Shown here piece by piece: positions 14,958 through 21,968 of a DNA stretch of 22,231 bases. The stretch comes from CAZGKW01 sp964526295 (GTDB lineage: Bacteria; Planctomycetota; Phycisphaerae; FEN-1346), in contig CAZGKW010000059.1 in the NCBI GenBank assembly GCA_964526295.1, positions 1 to 22,231 of the forward strand. Reading direction: 5' to 3'. Every line of letters begins with the position of its first letter. Position 1 is the stretch's first letter. A model generated the notes under the pieces. That model ran no database searches and was not told the DNA's origin. It was given only the letters and a program-made list of their open reading frames with translations. The position numbers and the translations under genes were made by a program.

Positions 14958-16487
14958 CTATCCCTTCACGCGTTCGACGCAATCGCCGATCGTCTCGCGG
15001 AGGGCCTCGCGGTCGTCGTCGGAGAGCTTCTCGCCCCTCTCGATCCGCTCGGCGATGTCGGCATGGTCGCGCCGCACGGCTTCGCGGATGGCGGCCTCGG
15101 CGTCGGCTATTCTCTCGGGCGGCAGGTCGTCGTAGGCCCCCTCGGCCGCGGCGAACATCGCCGCGATCTGGTCGGCCACCGGCAGCGGTTCGTACTGGGG
15201 CTGCTTCAGGGCCTCCCGGACCCGCCGGCCGTGCTCGAGCTGCTTCCGAACGCCCGCCTCGAGGCGGGTCCCGTACCGGCTGAACCGCTCCAGCTCCTCG
15301 AACTGGCTGTAGGCCAGCTTCAGGTCGCCCGCCACCGCCCGGTAGGCCGGAAGCTGGGCCTTCCCCCCGACGCGCGAGACGCTCCGCCCCACGTCGACCG
15401 GCGGCAGGAGGCCCTTCTGAAACAGGTCCGGCGACAGGTAGATCTGGCCGTCGGTGATCGAGATGAGGTTCGTCGGGATGTAGGCCGAGAGGTTCTGGGC
15501 CTGGGTCTCGACGATCGGCAGGGCCGTCACCGACCCGCCGCCCTTCTCGTCCTCCAGGTGCGTCGCCCTCTCCAGCAGCCGCGAGTGGATGTAGAAGACG
15601 TCGCCGGGATAGGCCTCGCGGCCCGGCGGCCGGCGCATCAACAGGCTCACCTCGCGGTAGGCCCGGGCGTGATGCGTCAGGTCGTCGAGGACCACCAGAA
15701 CGTCGCGGCCCCGCTCCATGAAGAACTCGGCCATCGTCATGGCAGCATAGGGGGCGATGAACTGAAGGCCCGGGGCGTCCTCGCCGGTCGTCGCGATGAC
15801 GATCGTGTGGTCGGCGGCCCCGTGTTCCCGCAGGTCGGCGATGACGCGGGCGATGGCGGTCATCCGCTGGCCGATCGCCGTGTAGATACAGAGGACGCCG
15901 CTCCCGCGTTGGTTGATGCAGGCGTCGATGGCGATGGCGGTCTTGCCGGTCTGGCGGTCGCCGACGATCAGCTCCCGCTGGCCGCGGCCGATGGGGATGA
16001 GCGAGTCGACCACCTTGAGGCCCGTCTGGAGGGGCACGGCGACGGGGGCCCGGTCCATGATCGGCGGGGCGGGCCGCTCGACCGGCCGCCGCTCCTCCTC
16101 GGCGACGGCGCCCCGGTCGTCGAGCGGCCGGCCCGCGGCGTCGACCACCCGCCCCAGGAGCCCCTCGCCGACCGGCACGTCCATGACGCGGCCCGTCCGG
16201 TAAACCTCGTCGCCGGCCTCGATGCCCTCCGGCTCGTCCAGCAGGACGACGCCGAGGTTCTCGGGCTGGAGGTCGAACGCCGTGCCGAGCTGGCCCGACT
16301 CGAACCGGACGAGCTCCTCGCTCCGGACGTCGGGCAGGCCCCGGACGCGGGCCACCGCCGGTCCGACGCTCGCCACGATGCCCACCTCGCGGACCTTGGG
16401 CCGGAGCGTGTGCGACTCGATGGCCCGGTCGATGGCCTCGGCCGTCCGGTCGGCGACGGCTTTCAGGTTGGCTTTGTTATTGGGCAT
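14958..16487 (-). CDS. atpA: N-type ATP synthase alpha subunit
   Basis: Non-catalytic nucleotide-binding subunit of the F1 head, 509 residues. The P-loop GDRQTGKT lies at 176-183, followed by AIAIDACINQRGSGVLCIYT, the strand pair VIATTGEDAPGLQFIAPYAA, the Walker B-type VLVVLDDLTHHARAYREVSL, and the alpha-specific ISITDGQIYLSPDLFQKGLL then GRSVSRVGGKAQLPAYRAVA. The C-terminal helical domain has the N-ATPase-like ERFSRYGTRLEAGVRKQLEH where the common F-type has a Phe-Ala-Ser-Asp stretch. ATG at 16487 is chosen from family alignment; upstream sequence is repeat DNA and offers only a weak GGGG as ribosome site. Spacing to atpF is at least 580 bp in this assembly, so expression across the repeat array, or from a promoter within it, is an open question. 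Confidence 0.95.
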   Translation of the reverse strand: MPNNKANLKAVADRTAEAIDRAIESHTLRPKVREVGIVASVGPAVARVRGLPDVRSEELVRFESGQLGTAFDLQPENLGVVLLDEPEGIEAGDEVYRTGRVMDVPVGEGLLGRVVDAAGRPLDDRGAVAEEERRPVERPAPPIMDRAPVAVPLQTGLKVVDSLIPIGRGQRELIVGDRQTGKTAIAIDACINQRGSGVLCIYTAIGQRMTAIARVIADLREHGAADHTIVIATTGEDAPGLQFIAPYAAMTMAEFFMERGRDVLVVLDDLTHHARAYREVSLLMRRPPGREAYPGDVFYIHSRLLERATHLEDEKGGGSVTALPIVETQAQNLSAYIPTNLISITDGQIYLSPDLFQKGLLPPVDVGRSVSRVGGKAQLPAYRAVAGDLKLAYSQFEELERFSRYGTRLEAGVRKQLEHGRRVREALKQPQYEPLPVADQIAAMFAAAEGAYDDLPPERIADAEAAIREAVRRDHADIAERIERGEKLSDDDREALRETIGDCVERVKG

Positions 16488-16532
16488 ACGTTGTTGGGCC
16501 CCACGGCGTTGTGCGGCGCGAAACGGCGAGCG

Positions 16533-16605
16533 GCGGGCAAGCCCGCCGGCGAAACGCGCATTGCACGCGTCAACGGGTGGCGTGCGATAGGCGCGTTTCG
16601 CCGGC
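16533..16605. repeat. long imperfect inverted repeat upstream of atpA
   Basis: GCCGGCGAAACGCGC (16545-16559) is the exact reverse complement of GCGCGTTTCGCCGGC (16591-16605), and GCACGC (16563-16568) pairs with GCGTGC (16580-16585), leaving an 11-nt loop. A second small palindrome, GCGGGC-AA-GCCCGC, sits at 16533-16546. The right arm is part of the 78-bp repeat unit and the left arm an inverted partial copy. It would form a strong hairpin in the atpA leader. Confidence 0.7.
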
Positions 16606-17040
16606 CCGCTTGCGGGCCGCGCGCTGTTCGGCGCACGCGCCGGGCGGCAAGTGGCGTTGTCGTAATAGGCGCGTTTCGCCGGCCCGNNNNNNNNNNNNNN
16701 NNNNNNNNNNNNNNNNNNNNNNNNNNNNNNNNNNNNNNNNNNNNNNNNNNNNNNNNNNNNNNNNNNNNNNNNNNNNNNNNNNNNNNCGACGCACGCGCCG
16801 GGCGGCAAGTGGCGTTGTCGTAATAGGCGCGTTTCGCCGGCCCGCTTGCGGGCCGCTCGCTGTTCGACGCACGCGCCGGGCGGCAAGTGGCGTTGTCGTA
16901 ATAGGCGCGTTTCGCCGGCTCGCTTGCGGGCCGCTCGCTGTTCGACGCACGCGCCGGGCGGCAAGTGGCGTTGTCGTAATAGGCGCGTTTCGCCGGCTCG
17001 CTTGCGGGCCGCGCGCTGTTCGACGCACGCGCCGGGCAAG
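16586..17040. repeat. tandem array of 78-bp GC-rich repeats between atpF and atpA
   Basis: Three complete units start at 16787, 16865 and 16943 with exact 78-bp spacing; a partial unit runs 17021-17037, one unit begins at 16629 and is cut by the gap, and a partial one precedes it. Units differ by only a few substitutions (for example GGCCCGC versus GGCTCGC). Each contains GGCCCGC-TT-GCGGGCC, a hairpin with a 7-bp stem, plus GGCGCGTTTCGCCGGC. Because 78 is a multiple of three the array is open in several frames, including one with a 26-residue period, but codon content gives no sign of a protein. The real copy number is unknown because of the gap. It splits the operon just upstream of atpA. 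Confidence 0.9.
16687..16786. other. assembly gap of 100 Ns
   Basis: Exactly 100 Ns, the conventional placeholder for a gap of unknown length. The repeat phase across it is off by 2 bp (16629 to 16787 is 158, not 156), so the true insert is some other length. The gap lies in the tandem array, which explains the assembly failure. Any frame read through it is meaningless. Confidence 0.97.
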
Positions 17041-17066
17041 TTTACCCGCCTCAGGCGGGCCCGGCG
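17030..17066 (-). terminator. nested hairpin directly after the atpF stop
   Basis: The inner arms CCCGCCT (17045-17051) and AGGCGGG (17053-17059) and outer arms CGCCGGG (17030-17036) and CCCGGCG (17060-17066) can stack into one stem-loop, beginning 1 nt past the atpF TAG. No U tract follows, so it may attenuate, protect mRNA ends or bound the repeat array rather than terminate fully. Confidence 0.35.
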
Positions 17067-17067
17067 G

Positions 17068-18018
17068 CTAACTGTGGGCCTCGGCCGACTCGTCGGGCTG
17101 CTCCTTCAAACGCGGCGGCGCTTCAGCCTCCGCCTCCTCGTCGGTCTGCTTCACTTCGGGCGCCCTCTCGGTCGCCGTTTCCTCCTGGGCCTGCTCGTCG
17201 ATGGCCGCCGACAGGGTCTCGGCGAGGTCCCGGACGTACTCGTCGACGGTCCAGGCGATCTCCCGGCCGCCGGCACGAAGCTCGATGCCGCACGAGAGCT
17301 CCGGGGCCGTCTCGAACCGGACCTCGGCCTCGCCGTCGAAGTGCTCCCGGACGGCCGACGTGATGGGCTCGCGGTCCTCCTCCGGCACCTCCCAGGCGGA
17401 GGCGACCGTGACGCCCTCGCCGCTGCTCTTGACGGCCTCGGCGAACTCGCCCCGCTCCTGGTCGTCCATCTCCGCCAGGCGCGCCAGCAAGACGTTCGCC
17501 ATTTGCCGCTCCAGGTTCGCATCGGCCAGGTCCCTGAGGGCCTTCCGGGCGATCCCGGAGACCTGCCCGGCGGCGCGGCTTCGAAGCTCCGACAGGAACG
17601 ATTCCTTTTCCCGCGTCAGGTCCTCCCGCCACCGGCGGGCCTGTTCGTCGACCTCCGAGCGGGCCTCCTGGAGTAGCTCCTTCCGCCGCTGGTCGGCCTG
17701 CTGGCGGGCCTCCGATAGGAGCGACTCGCGGCCGGCCTCCAGTTCGCTCTTTTCCTTCTCGAGGGCCTCGGCCTTCTCGGCGGCCTCGCGATCTTTCTGT
17801 TCGGCCCCTTCGAAGTGGGAGGCGATCTTCTTCTCCCGCCGGTCCATGGCCTGGACGATCCGCTTGTAGAGGAAGACGCGCAAGAGGGCGACCAGGACCA
17901 GGAAGTTGACGATCTGGGCGACGAAGATCGTCCAGTTGAACAGCGGCCCCTCGCCGCCGCCTTCGGCCGCGGGCACGGCTTCGGCCAGATGGCAGATCCA
18001 GTCGGCGAGCACCGTCAA
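17068..18018 (-). CDS. atpF: N-type ATP synthase b subunit with delta-like C-terminal region
   Basis: The peripheral-stalk subunit, 316 residues against about 155-170 for ordinary b. A single transmembrane helix near 28-52 (FNWTIFVAQIVNFLVLVALL) is followed by KRIVQAMDRREKKIASHFEG and a long charged coiled coil to about 150. The second half has RSRAAGQVSGIARKALRDLA and LERQMANVLLARLAEMDDQE, then ELSCGIELRAGGREIAWTVD and EYVRDLAETL, resembling the C-terminal domain of delta. Since the operon lacks atpH, this part probably provides the delta contact to the head. The tail is acidic. The frame begins with TTG at 18018, overlapping the atpE TGA, or GTG at 18012; no ATG is available, and a G-rich run just upstream could serve either. 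Confidence 0.9.
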   Translation of the reverse strand: MTVLADWICHLAEAVPAAEGGGEGPLFNWTIFVAQIVNFLVLVALLRVFLYKRIVQAMDRREKKIASHFEGAEQKDREAAEKAEALEKEKSELEAGRESLLSEARQQADQRRKELLQEARSEVDEQARRWREDLTREKESFLSELRSRAAGQVSGIARKALRDLADANLERQMANVLLARLAEMDDQERGEFAEAVKSSGEGVTVASAWEVPEEDREPITSAVREHFDGEAEVRFETAPELSCGIELRAGGREIAWTVDEYVRDLAETLSAAIDEQAQEETATERAPEVKQTDEEAEAEAPPRLKEQPDESAEAHS

Positions 18019-18302
18019 TTCCCCCCCGCCGCCGCGGCCTCGGTGACGGCGGTCCAGAACGGGTTCGCGAAGATCAGGATCATCGAGACCACGAAGCAGT
18101 AGATGGCAGTCGATTCGACCATCGCCAGGCCGACGAACAGCGTCCGCGTCAGCGTGTTGGCCTCGTCGGGCTGGCGGGCGATGGCCGAGAGGGCCTCGGC
18201 CAGGGCCCGGGCCTCGCCCAGGGCCGGCCCGATCGACCCGAGGGCGATCGTCAGCCCCGATACGATGATCGAGACCATGCCTACCGTAGCGACGTCAGTC
18301 AT
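18015..18302 (-). CDS. atpE: N-type ATP synthase c subunit with two membrane glutamates
   Basis: The 95-residue ring-forming hairpin that carries ions through the membrane. Helix 1 contains GSIGPALGEARALAEALSAI, the loop is ARQPDEANT, and helix 2 contains FVGLAMVESTAIYCFVVSMI. E63, S64 and Y68 match the Na+ ligand pattern of Ilyobacter (E65, S66, Y70), but the glutamine of helix 1 is replaced by E30, as is typical of N-ATPases. Two carboxylates in the site make the coupling ion (H+ or Na+) uncertain. ATG at 18302 overlaps the atpB stop by 8 bp. MTDVATVGMVSIIV is the usual N-ATPase start. Confidence 0.96.
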   Translation of the reverse strand: MTDVATVGMVSIIVSGLTIALGSIGPALGEARALAEALSAIARQPDEANTLTRTLFVGLAMVESTAIYCFVVSMILIFANPFWTAVTEAAAAGGN

Positions 18303-19194
18303 CGGAAGGTCCTTTCGGGTTGGGCTGGGGGGAGTCTTTGCGCGGCACGGCGTCTCCCGCCATGTCCGCGGCGGGCTCAGGGGAGGAATCCGCGGCGGGC
18401 CCGCCCGCCGCGGTGGCGGCTTCCAGGGCGTTGCGCGATGCCTCGTCGGCATCGCGGGCGGCGCTTCCCATCTCGTCCGAGGCGGCCGGCGCCTCGGCCT
18501 CCTCGGCCTTCTCCTCCGTGTCCTCGCGGGCCCTAAGACCCGACGAGATGTACACCATCGCCAGCATGGCGAACACGTACGCCTGGATGAAACCGATCAG
18601 GAGGCCCAGGAGCTGCATGACGGCCGGGGCCAGAAGCGGCACGAGGCCCAACAGGATCGCCACCACCTTCGTCCCGCTCATCACGTTGCCGAAAAGACGC
18701 ACCGCCAGGGCCAGCGTCCGCGACAGCTCGCCGATGATGTTGAACGGCAGCATGAACGGCGACGGCCGCACGTAGTTCTTCAGGTACCCGACGAGGCCCT
18801 GGTTCAGGACGCCGTAGATCGGCACGGCGAAGAAGACGCAAACGGCCAGGGCCCCCGTCGTGGCGATGCCCCCGGCGGGCGACACAAAGCCCGGGATGAT
18901 CTCCAGGACGTTCGACATCGCGATGAAGATGAAGAGCGTCCCGACGAACGGCAGGAACGGCCGCGGGTCCTGGTGGCTCAGCTCGCGGATCTCCCGCCGC
19001 ATGTACCCGACGATGACCTCCAGCAGGTCCTGCCACCGGCCCATGTGCTTGCCGGAGGAGAGCCGCCGCGTGACCACCCACGAGCCGACCACCAGCACGG
19101 CCATGACGATCCAGGTGTTGACCAGCGTGGCCGGGACCTGGACCGGGCCCAGTTGGTAATCGACCTGGTCGATGCTGAAGGTCGTCGGGTCCAT
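18295..19194 (-). CDS. atpB: N-type ATP synthase a subunit with hydrophilic C-terminal tail
   Basis: The stator half-channel subunit, 299 residues. Helices begin at LVNTWIVMAVLVVGSWVVTR; FVGTLFIFIAMSNVLEIIPG and LSRTLALAVRLFGNVMSGTK follow. R166 in AVRLFGN is the essential stator arginine. AVMQLLGLLIGFIQAYVFAM is the last helix, ending MVYISSGLRAREDTEE. From about residue 224 the protein carries some 75 extra residues rich in Ala, Glu, Asp, Ser and Pro with no hydrophobic segment, which ordinary a subunits lack. The start, ATG at 19194, has AGGA upstream; it follows a 78-bp gap after atpR, the largest spacing in the first half of the operon. Confidence 0.95.
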   Translation of the reverse strand: MDPTTFSIDQVDYQLGPVQVPATLVNTWIVMAVLVVGSWVVTRRLSSGKHMGRWQDLLEVIVGYMRREIRELSHQDPRPFLPFVGTLFIFIAMSNVLEIIPGFVSPAGGIATTGALAVCVFFAVPIYGVLNQGLVGYLKNYVRPSPFMLPFNIIGELSRTLALAVRLFGNVMSGTKVVAILLGLVPLLAPAVMQLLGLLIGFIQAYVFAMLAMVYISSGLRAREDTEEKAEEAEAPAASDEMGSAARDADEASRNALEAATAAGGPAADSSPEPAADMAGDAVPRKDSPQPNPKGPSDD

Positions 19195-19272
19195 CTCATC
19201 ATCCTGTGCGTGGTGGGTTTCCGTGCCCGCCGCGGTTTCGTCAAAGTGGCACGCGCGGGGCGCCCCCCGCGG

Positions 19273-19587
19273 CTAACCGTTCGTGTTGGCCTCTGGGGTG
19301 GCCTCGTCGACAGGCCGGGCCGGTCCGAGCATGCGGACCATCACCGTCCGCACGACCACCAGGGCCGCCATACAGACTACCAGCAACAGCCAGTGCTCGC
19401 GGGCGGCGAAAAAGATGATCGCCACCGCCGCCGCGGTCCGCAACGCGAAGCTCCCCAGACTCAGCGCCACCGGCCGCCTGGCCGTCGGCAGCCGCCGCAC
19501 CGTCCACCACAGGCCACCGAAGTAGACGAGCCCCGCGACGGCCCCCGCCGCCACCGCCACCGCGAGCTGCCACCACGGGACCGGCAC
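19273..19587 (-). CDS. atpR: N-ATPase accessory membrane protein AtpR
   Basis: A 104-residue protein with about three hydrophobic helices (WWQLAVAVAAGAVAGLVYFG, SLGSFALRTAAAVAIIFFAA, HWLLLVVCMAALVVVRTVMV) and basic loops. AtpR occurs only in N-ATPase operons, between atpQ and atpB; an arginine in the second helix (R50 here) is characteristic and has been suggested to meet the c-subunit carboxylate during assembly. The start is GTG at 19587, backed by GGGAGGA 7 nt upstream that overlaps the atpQ end; the atpQ stop is 3 bp away, so the two are tightly coupled. Assignment rests on position, size and membrane pattern. Confidence 0.82.
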   Translation of the reverse strand: MPVPWWQLAVAVAAGAVAGLVYFGGLWWTVRRLPTARRPVALSLGSFALRTAAAVAIIFFAAREHWLLLVVCMAALVVVRTVMVRMLGPARPVDEATPEANTNG

Positions 19588-19590
19588 GGC

Positions 19591-19977
19591 TCAATCCTCC
19601 CGGCGGCTCTCGCGCTTCACCCAGAACCACGCGTTCAGGCACCCCAGGGCCATGCCGATGACGAGCCCCGTCAGCGTCCAGGAGATCTGTCCGCCCAGCC
19701 GCCGGTCCAGGAACCACCCCGCCAGCACCCCGAGGAGCGTCGGCACGGCCACCGACCAGCCCACGAGGCCGAACATGCCGGCCCAGAACCAGGGGCTCCG
19801 CCGGCGCTCTCGCCGGGCCCGAACCTTGCGGCGCTCCTTCGTCTCGACGTCGCGGGCGAAGCGGTCCCGCTCGACCGGCTTATGCGGCGCGGCCGGGCCC
19901 GCCCCCTTCGGCGGGCGCGGAGCGCCCTGCGGCGAATCCGGGCCGGCCCCCTCGTCGGGCTTTTCATTCCGGGCCAT
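19591..19977 (-). CDS. atpQ: N-ATPase accessory protein AtpQ (AtpI/ATPase gene 1-like)
   Basis: A 128-residue protein with a basic, Pro-rich cytosolic N-terminus of about 60 residues and two transmembrane helices: WFWAGMFGLVGWSVAVPTLL (continuing GVLAGWFLDRRL) and SWTLTGLVIGMALGCLNAWF. GWFLDRRLGG between them is the typical turn of the AtpI-related family, linked with c-ring assembly and possibly Mg2+ handling. The long N-terminal extension is richer in charge than usual. ATG at 19977 overlaps the end of atpC by 14 bp. Identity follows from the hairpin pattern and the operon slot between atpC and atpR. Confidence 0.82.
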   Translation of the reverse strand: MARNEKPDEGAGPDSPQGAPRPPKGAGPAAPHKPVERDRFARDVETKERRKVRARRERRRSPWFWAGMFGLVGWSVAVPTLLGVLAGWFLDRRLGGQISWTLTGLVIGMALGCLNAWFWVKRESRRED

Positions 19978-20356
19978 GTTCGAGCTCGATGAACCGGTGC
20001 ATGAACGTCGCCTCGATCTTCGCCAGGGCCGTCCGGGCCGAGCTTTCCCGCTCGTCGAGCTGGCGGAACTCCTGCTCGACACGCTCCCTCAAGGTGCCCA
20101 GCTCCGGCCCCAGCACGCCCCGCCGGGCCGAGACGAGCACCTCGTCGCCGCACTTGACAAGCGTCCCCTCGGCCAGGGCCATGAACGTCTCGTTGCCCTC
20201 GGGCGACTCGTACGACAGGATGCCCGGCACGAGCGCCGTCGCCAGGTCCTGGTGCCGCGCCAGGAGCGTCATCGCCCCGTCCTCGGCCTCCAGGCTGACC
20301 TTGCGGACCGGCTCGTCGACGAGCGTCCGGTCCGGCAGCAGGACCTTGAGGTTCAT
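19964..20356 (-). CDS. atpC: N-type ATP synthase epsilon subunit
   Basis: A 130-residue central-stalk subunit. The N-terminal beta-sandwich is visible in MNLKVLLPDRTLVDEPVRKV, AEDGAMTLLARHQDLATALV and PGILSYESPEG; the second half is helical (LGTLRERVEQEFRQLDERES, LAKIEATFMHRFIELEHG). The HQD motif corresponds to the conserved H-x-D/xx of epsilon. ATG at 20356 overlaps the atpD stop (ATGA), and its 3' end overlaps atpQ by 14 bp. The helical half is longer than in many N-ATPase epsilons. Confidence 0.92.
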   Translation of the reverse strand: MNLKVLLPDRTLVDEPVRKVSLEAEDGAMTLLARHQDLATALVPGILSYESPEGNETFMALAEGTLVKCGDEVLVSARRGVLGPELGTLRERVEQEFRQLDERESSARTALAKIEATFMHRFIELEHGPE

Positions 20357-21750
20357 TCCTTCCTCGCCTCGTCGATCGGGCCGATCATGTAGAACGCCGC
20401 CTCCGGCCGGTCGGCGAACTCGTCGGAGAGGATCCGGTCGCAGCCGTCGATGGCGTCGTCGCGGCCCACCAGCTTGCCCTCGTGGCCGGTGAACTGCTCC
20501 GTGACGAAGAACGGCTGCGTCAGGAACCGCTCCAGCCGACGGGCCCGGTTGACGGTCTGCTGGTCCTGGCGCGACAGCTCCTCCAGGCCGAGCATGGCGA
20601 TGATGTCCTTCAGCTCCTCGTACTCCTGGAGCGTGCGGCGGACCTCGCGGGCCACCCGGTAGTGCTTCTCGCCGACCACCTGGGGCGTCAGCATCTTCGA
20701 GTCGGTCCGCAGGGGGTTGACCGCGGGGTACAGGCCCTGGCTGGCCCGGTCCCGCGAGAGGACGATCGAGGCCGACAGGTGCCCGAAGGTGTGGACCACC
20801 GCCGGGTCGGTGAAATCGTCGGCCGGGACGTAGACGGCCTGGATCGAGCTGATCGCGCCTCGGGCGGTGCTCGAGATCCGCTCCTGGAGGGCCGAGAGCT
20901 CCGACCCGAGGGTCGGCTGGTACCCGAGGCGGCTCGGGAGCTGGCCCATCAGGCCTGAGACCTCCGACCCGCTCTGGACGAACCGGAAGATGTTGTCGAT
21001 CAGCAGCAGGACGTCCTGGCGGGCCGTGTCGCGGAAATACTCGGCCATCGTCAGGGCCGTGTGGCCCACGCGGAACCGGGCCCCCGGCGGCTCGTTCATC
21101 TGGCCGAAGACGAGGACGGAGGAATCGAGGACGCCGGCCTCCTGGACCTCGCGGTACAGCTCCTCGGCCTCGCGGGTCCGCTCGCCGATGCCGCAGAAGA
21201 TGCTGATGCCCTCGTGCCGCCCCACCATGTTGTGGATCATCTCCATGATAAGGACGGTCTTGCCGACGCCGGCCCCGCCGAACATGCCGGCCTTGCCGCC
21301 GCGTTCCAGGGGGGCGAGGACGTCGATGGCCTTGATGCCGGTCTCGAAGATTTCGCGGCCGGTGGTCTGGCGCGACAGGGGCACCGGCTCGCCGTGGATG
21401 GAGCGGCGCTCCTCGGCCTCCACGTCGCCCCGGCCGTCGACCGGCTCGCCGAAGACGTTGAACATGCGGCCCACGAGGCCCTTGCCGACGGGGCAGCGGA
21501 TGGGCCCGCCGGTGTGGGCGACGGGGTCGCCGCGGGCGAGGCCTTGTGTCGGCCCGAGGGCGATGCCGCGGACCGTCCGGTCGTCGACGTGCGTCAGGAC
21601 CTCGACGGGGACGTCGCCGTCGGTGCCCGCTTTGAGGAGCGTCCGGACCTCGGGCAAGGGCCGGGAGAACGTCGCGTCGACCACGCTGCCGCGCACCGAC
21701 GCCACCGTGCCTTGCGGGGCGGCGTCTTTCGGGCGGCGGTCTCTGGGCAT
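20353..21750 (-). CDS. atpD: N-type ATP synthase beta subunit
   Basis: Catalytic F1 subunit, 465 residues. P-loop GGAGVGKT at 158-165 (K164), followed by VLIMEMIHNMVGRHEG, the catalytic GIGERTREAEELYREVQEAG, VLVFGQMNEPPGARFRVGHT, Walker B LLLIDNIFRFVQSGSEVSGL, and the DELSEED-equivalent ELKDIIAMLGLEELSRQDQQ. It opens the operon, unlike ordinary F-type operons, which begin with a, c, b and delta; this order marks an N-ATPase. ATG at 21750 lacks a Shine-Dalgarno match in the preceding 20 nt, so initiation may rely on an unstructured leader. A promoter-like pair lies about 90 bp upstream. Confidence 0.96.
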   Translation of the reverse strand: MPRDRRPKDAAPQGTVASVRGSVVDATFSRPLPEVRTLLKAGTDGDVPVEVLTHVDDRTVRGIALGPTQGLARGDPVAHTGGPIRCPVGKGLVGRMFNVFGEPVDGRGDVEAEERRSIHGEPVPLSRQTTGREIFETGIKAIDVLAPLERGGKAGMFGGAGVGKTVLIMEMIHNMVGRHEGISIFCGIGERTREAEELYREVQEAGVLDSSVLVFGQMNEPPGARFRVGHTALTMAEYFRDTARQDVLLLIDNIFRFVQSGSEVSGLMGQLPSRLGYQPTLGSELSALQERISSTARGAISSIQAVYVPADDFTDPAVVHTFGHLSASIVLSRDRASQGLYPAVNPLRTDSKMLTPQVVGEKHYRVAREVRRTLQEYEELKDIIAMLGLEELSRQDQQTVNRARRLERFLTQPFFVTEQFTGHEGKLVGRDDAIDGCDRILSDEFADRPEAAFYMIGPIDEARKE

Positions 21751-21842
21751 GGCGGGCCGTTGTCCGAGCGGTCGGATTGGAGCTGCTTCCGGCCGGTGCG
21801 CGGCGGGGCTCCGGCCCCCCGCGGTCCACCGGTCCGCCGCCG

Positions 21843-21871
21843 ATTATGTCATGCCCGCCGCCCGCTCGCAA
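21843..21871 (-). promoter_or_regulatory. probable promoter of the N-ATPase operon
   Basis: On the minus strand TTGCGA (21866-21871, four of six) is followed after 17 bp by CATAAT (21843-21848, five of six), an AT-rich island in GC-rich sequence. The predicted start near 21836 gives a leader of about 85 nt before atpD. The only gene upstream in this direction is a remnant, and a strong hairpin lies just upstream, both consistent with a new transcript beginning here. Confidence 0.5.
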
Positions 21872-21912
21872 GGATTCGGCCAAAGCAGTCCCGGCGTCGG
21901 CCAAGACAGACC

Positions 21913-21940
21913 GCGCGGTGGGCAGTCCTGCCCACCGCGC
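21913..21940. terminator. perfect 12-bp hairpin upstream of the atp promoter
   Basis: GCGCGGTGGGCA (21913-21924) and TGCCCACCGCGC (21929-21940) pair perfectly around a 4-nt loop. On the minus strand it lies 28 bp after the stop of the remnant gene and 41 bp before the atp promoter, so it could insulate the operon. The minus-strand 3' flank is GGTCTGTCTTGG, not a U tract. It could also be a genomic palindromic repeat. Confidence 0.5.
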
Positions 21941-21968
21941 TTCGCTGCGGTCCGCCACTCGGCGATTC

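Noticed and set aside
16488..17039. Repeat-encoded extension of the atpA frame with 26-residue repeats
   Set aside because: The alpha family starts at 16487, and the frame crosses 100 Ns of arbitrary length, so it cannot be trusted; 78 bp simply preserves phase.
16586..17040. CRISPR array
   Set aside because: Units are contiguous near-identical 78-mers without variable spacers, and no cas genes are present.
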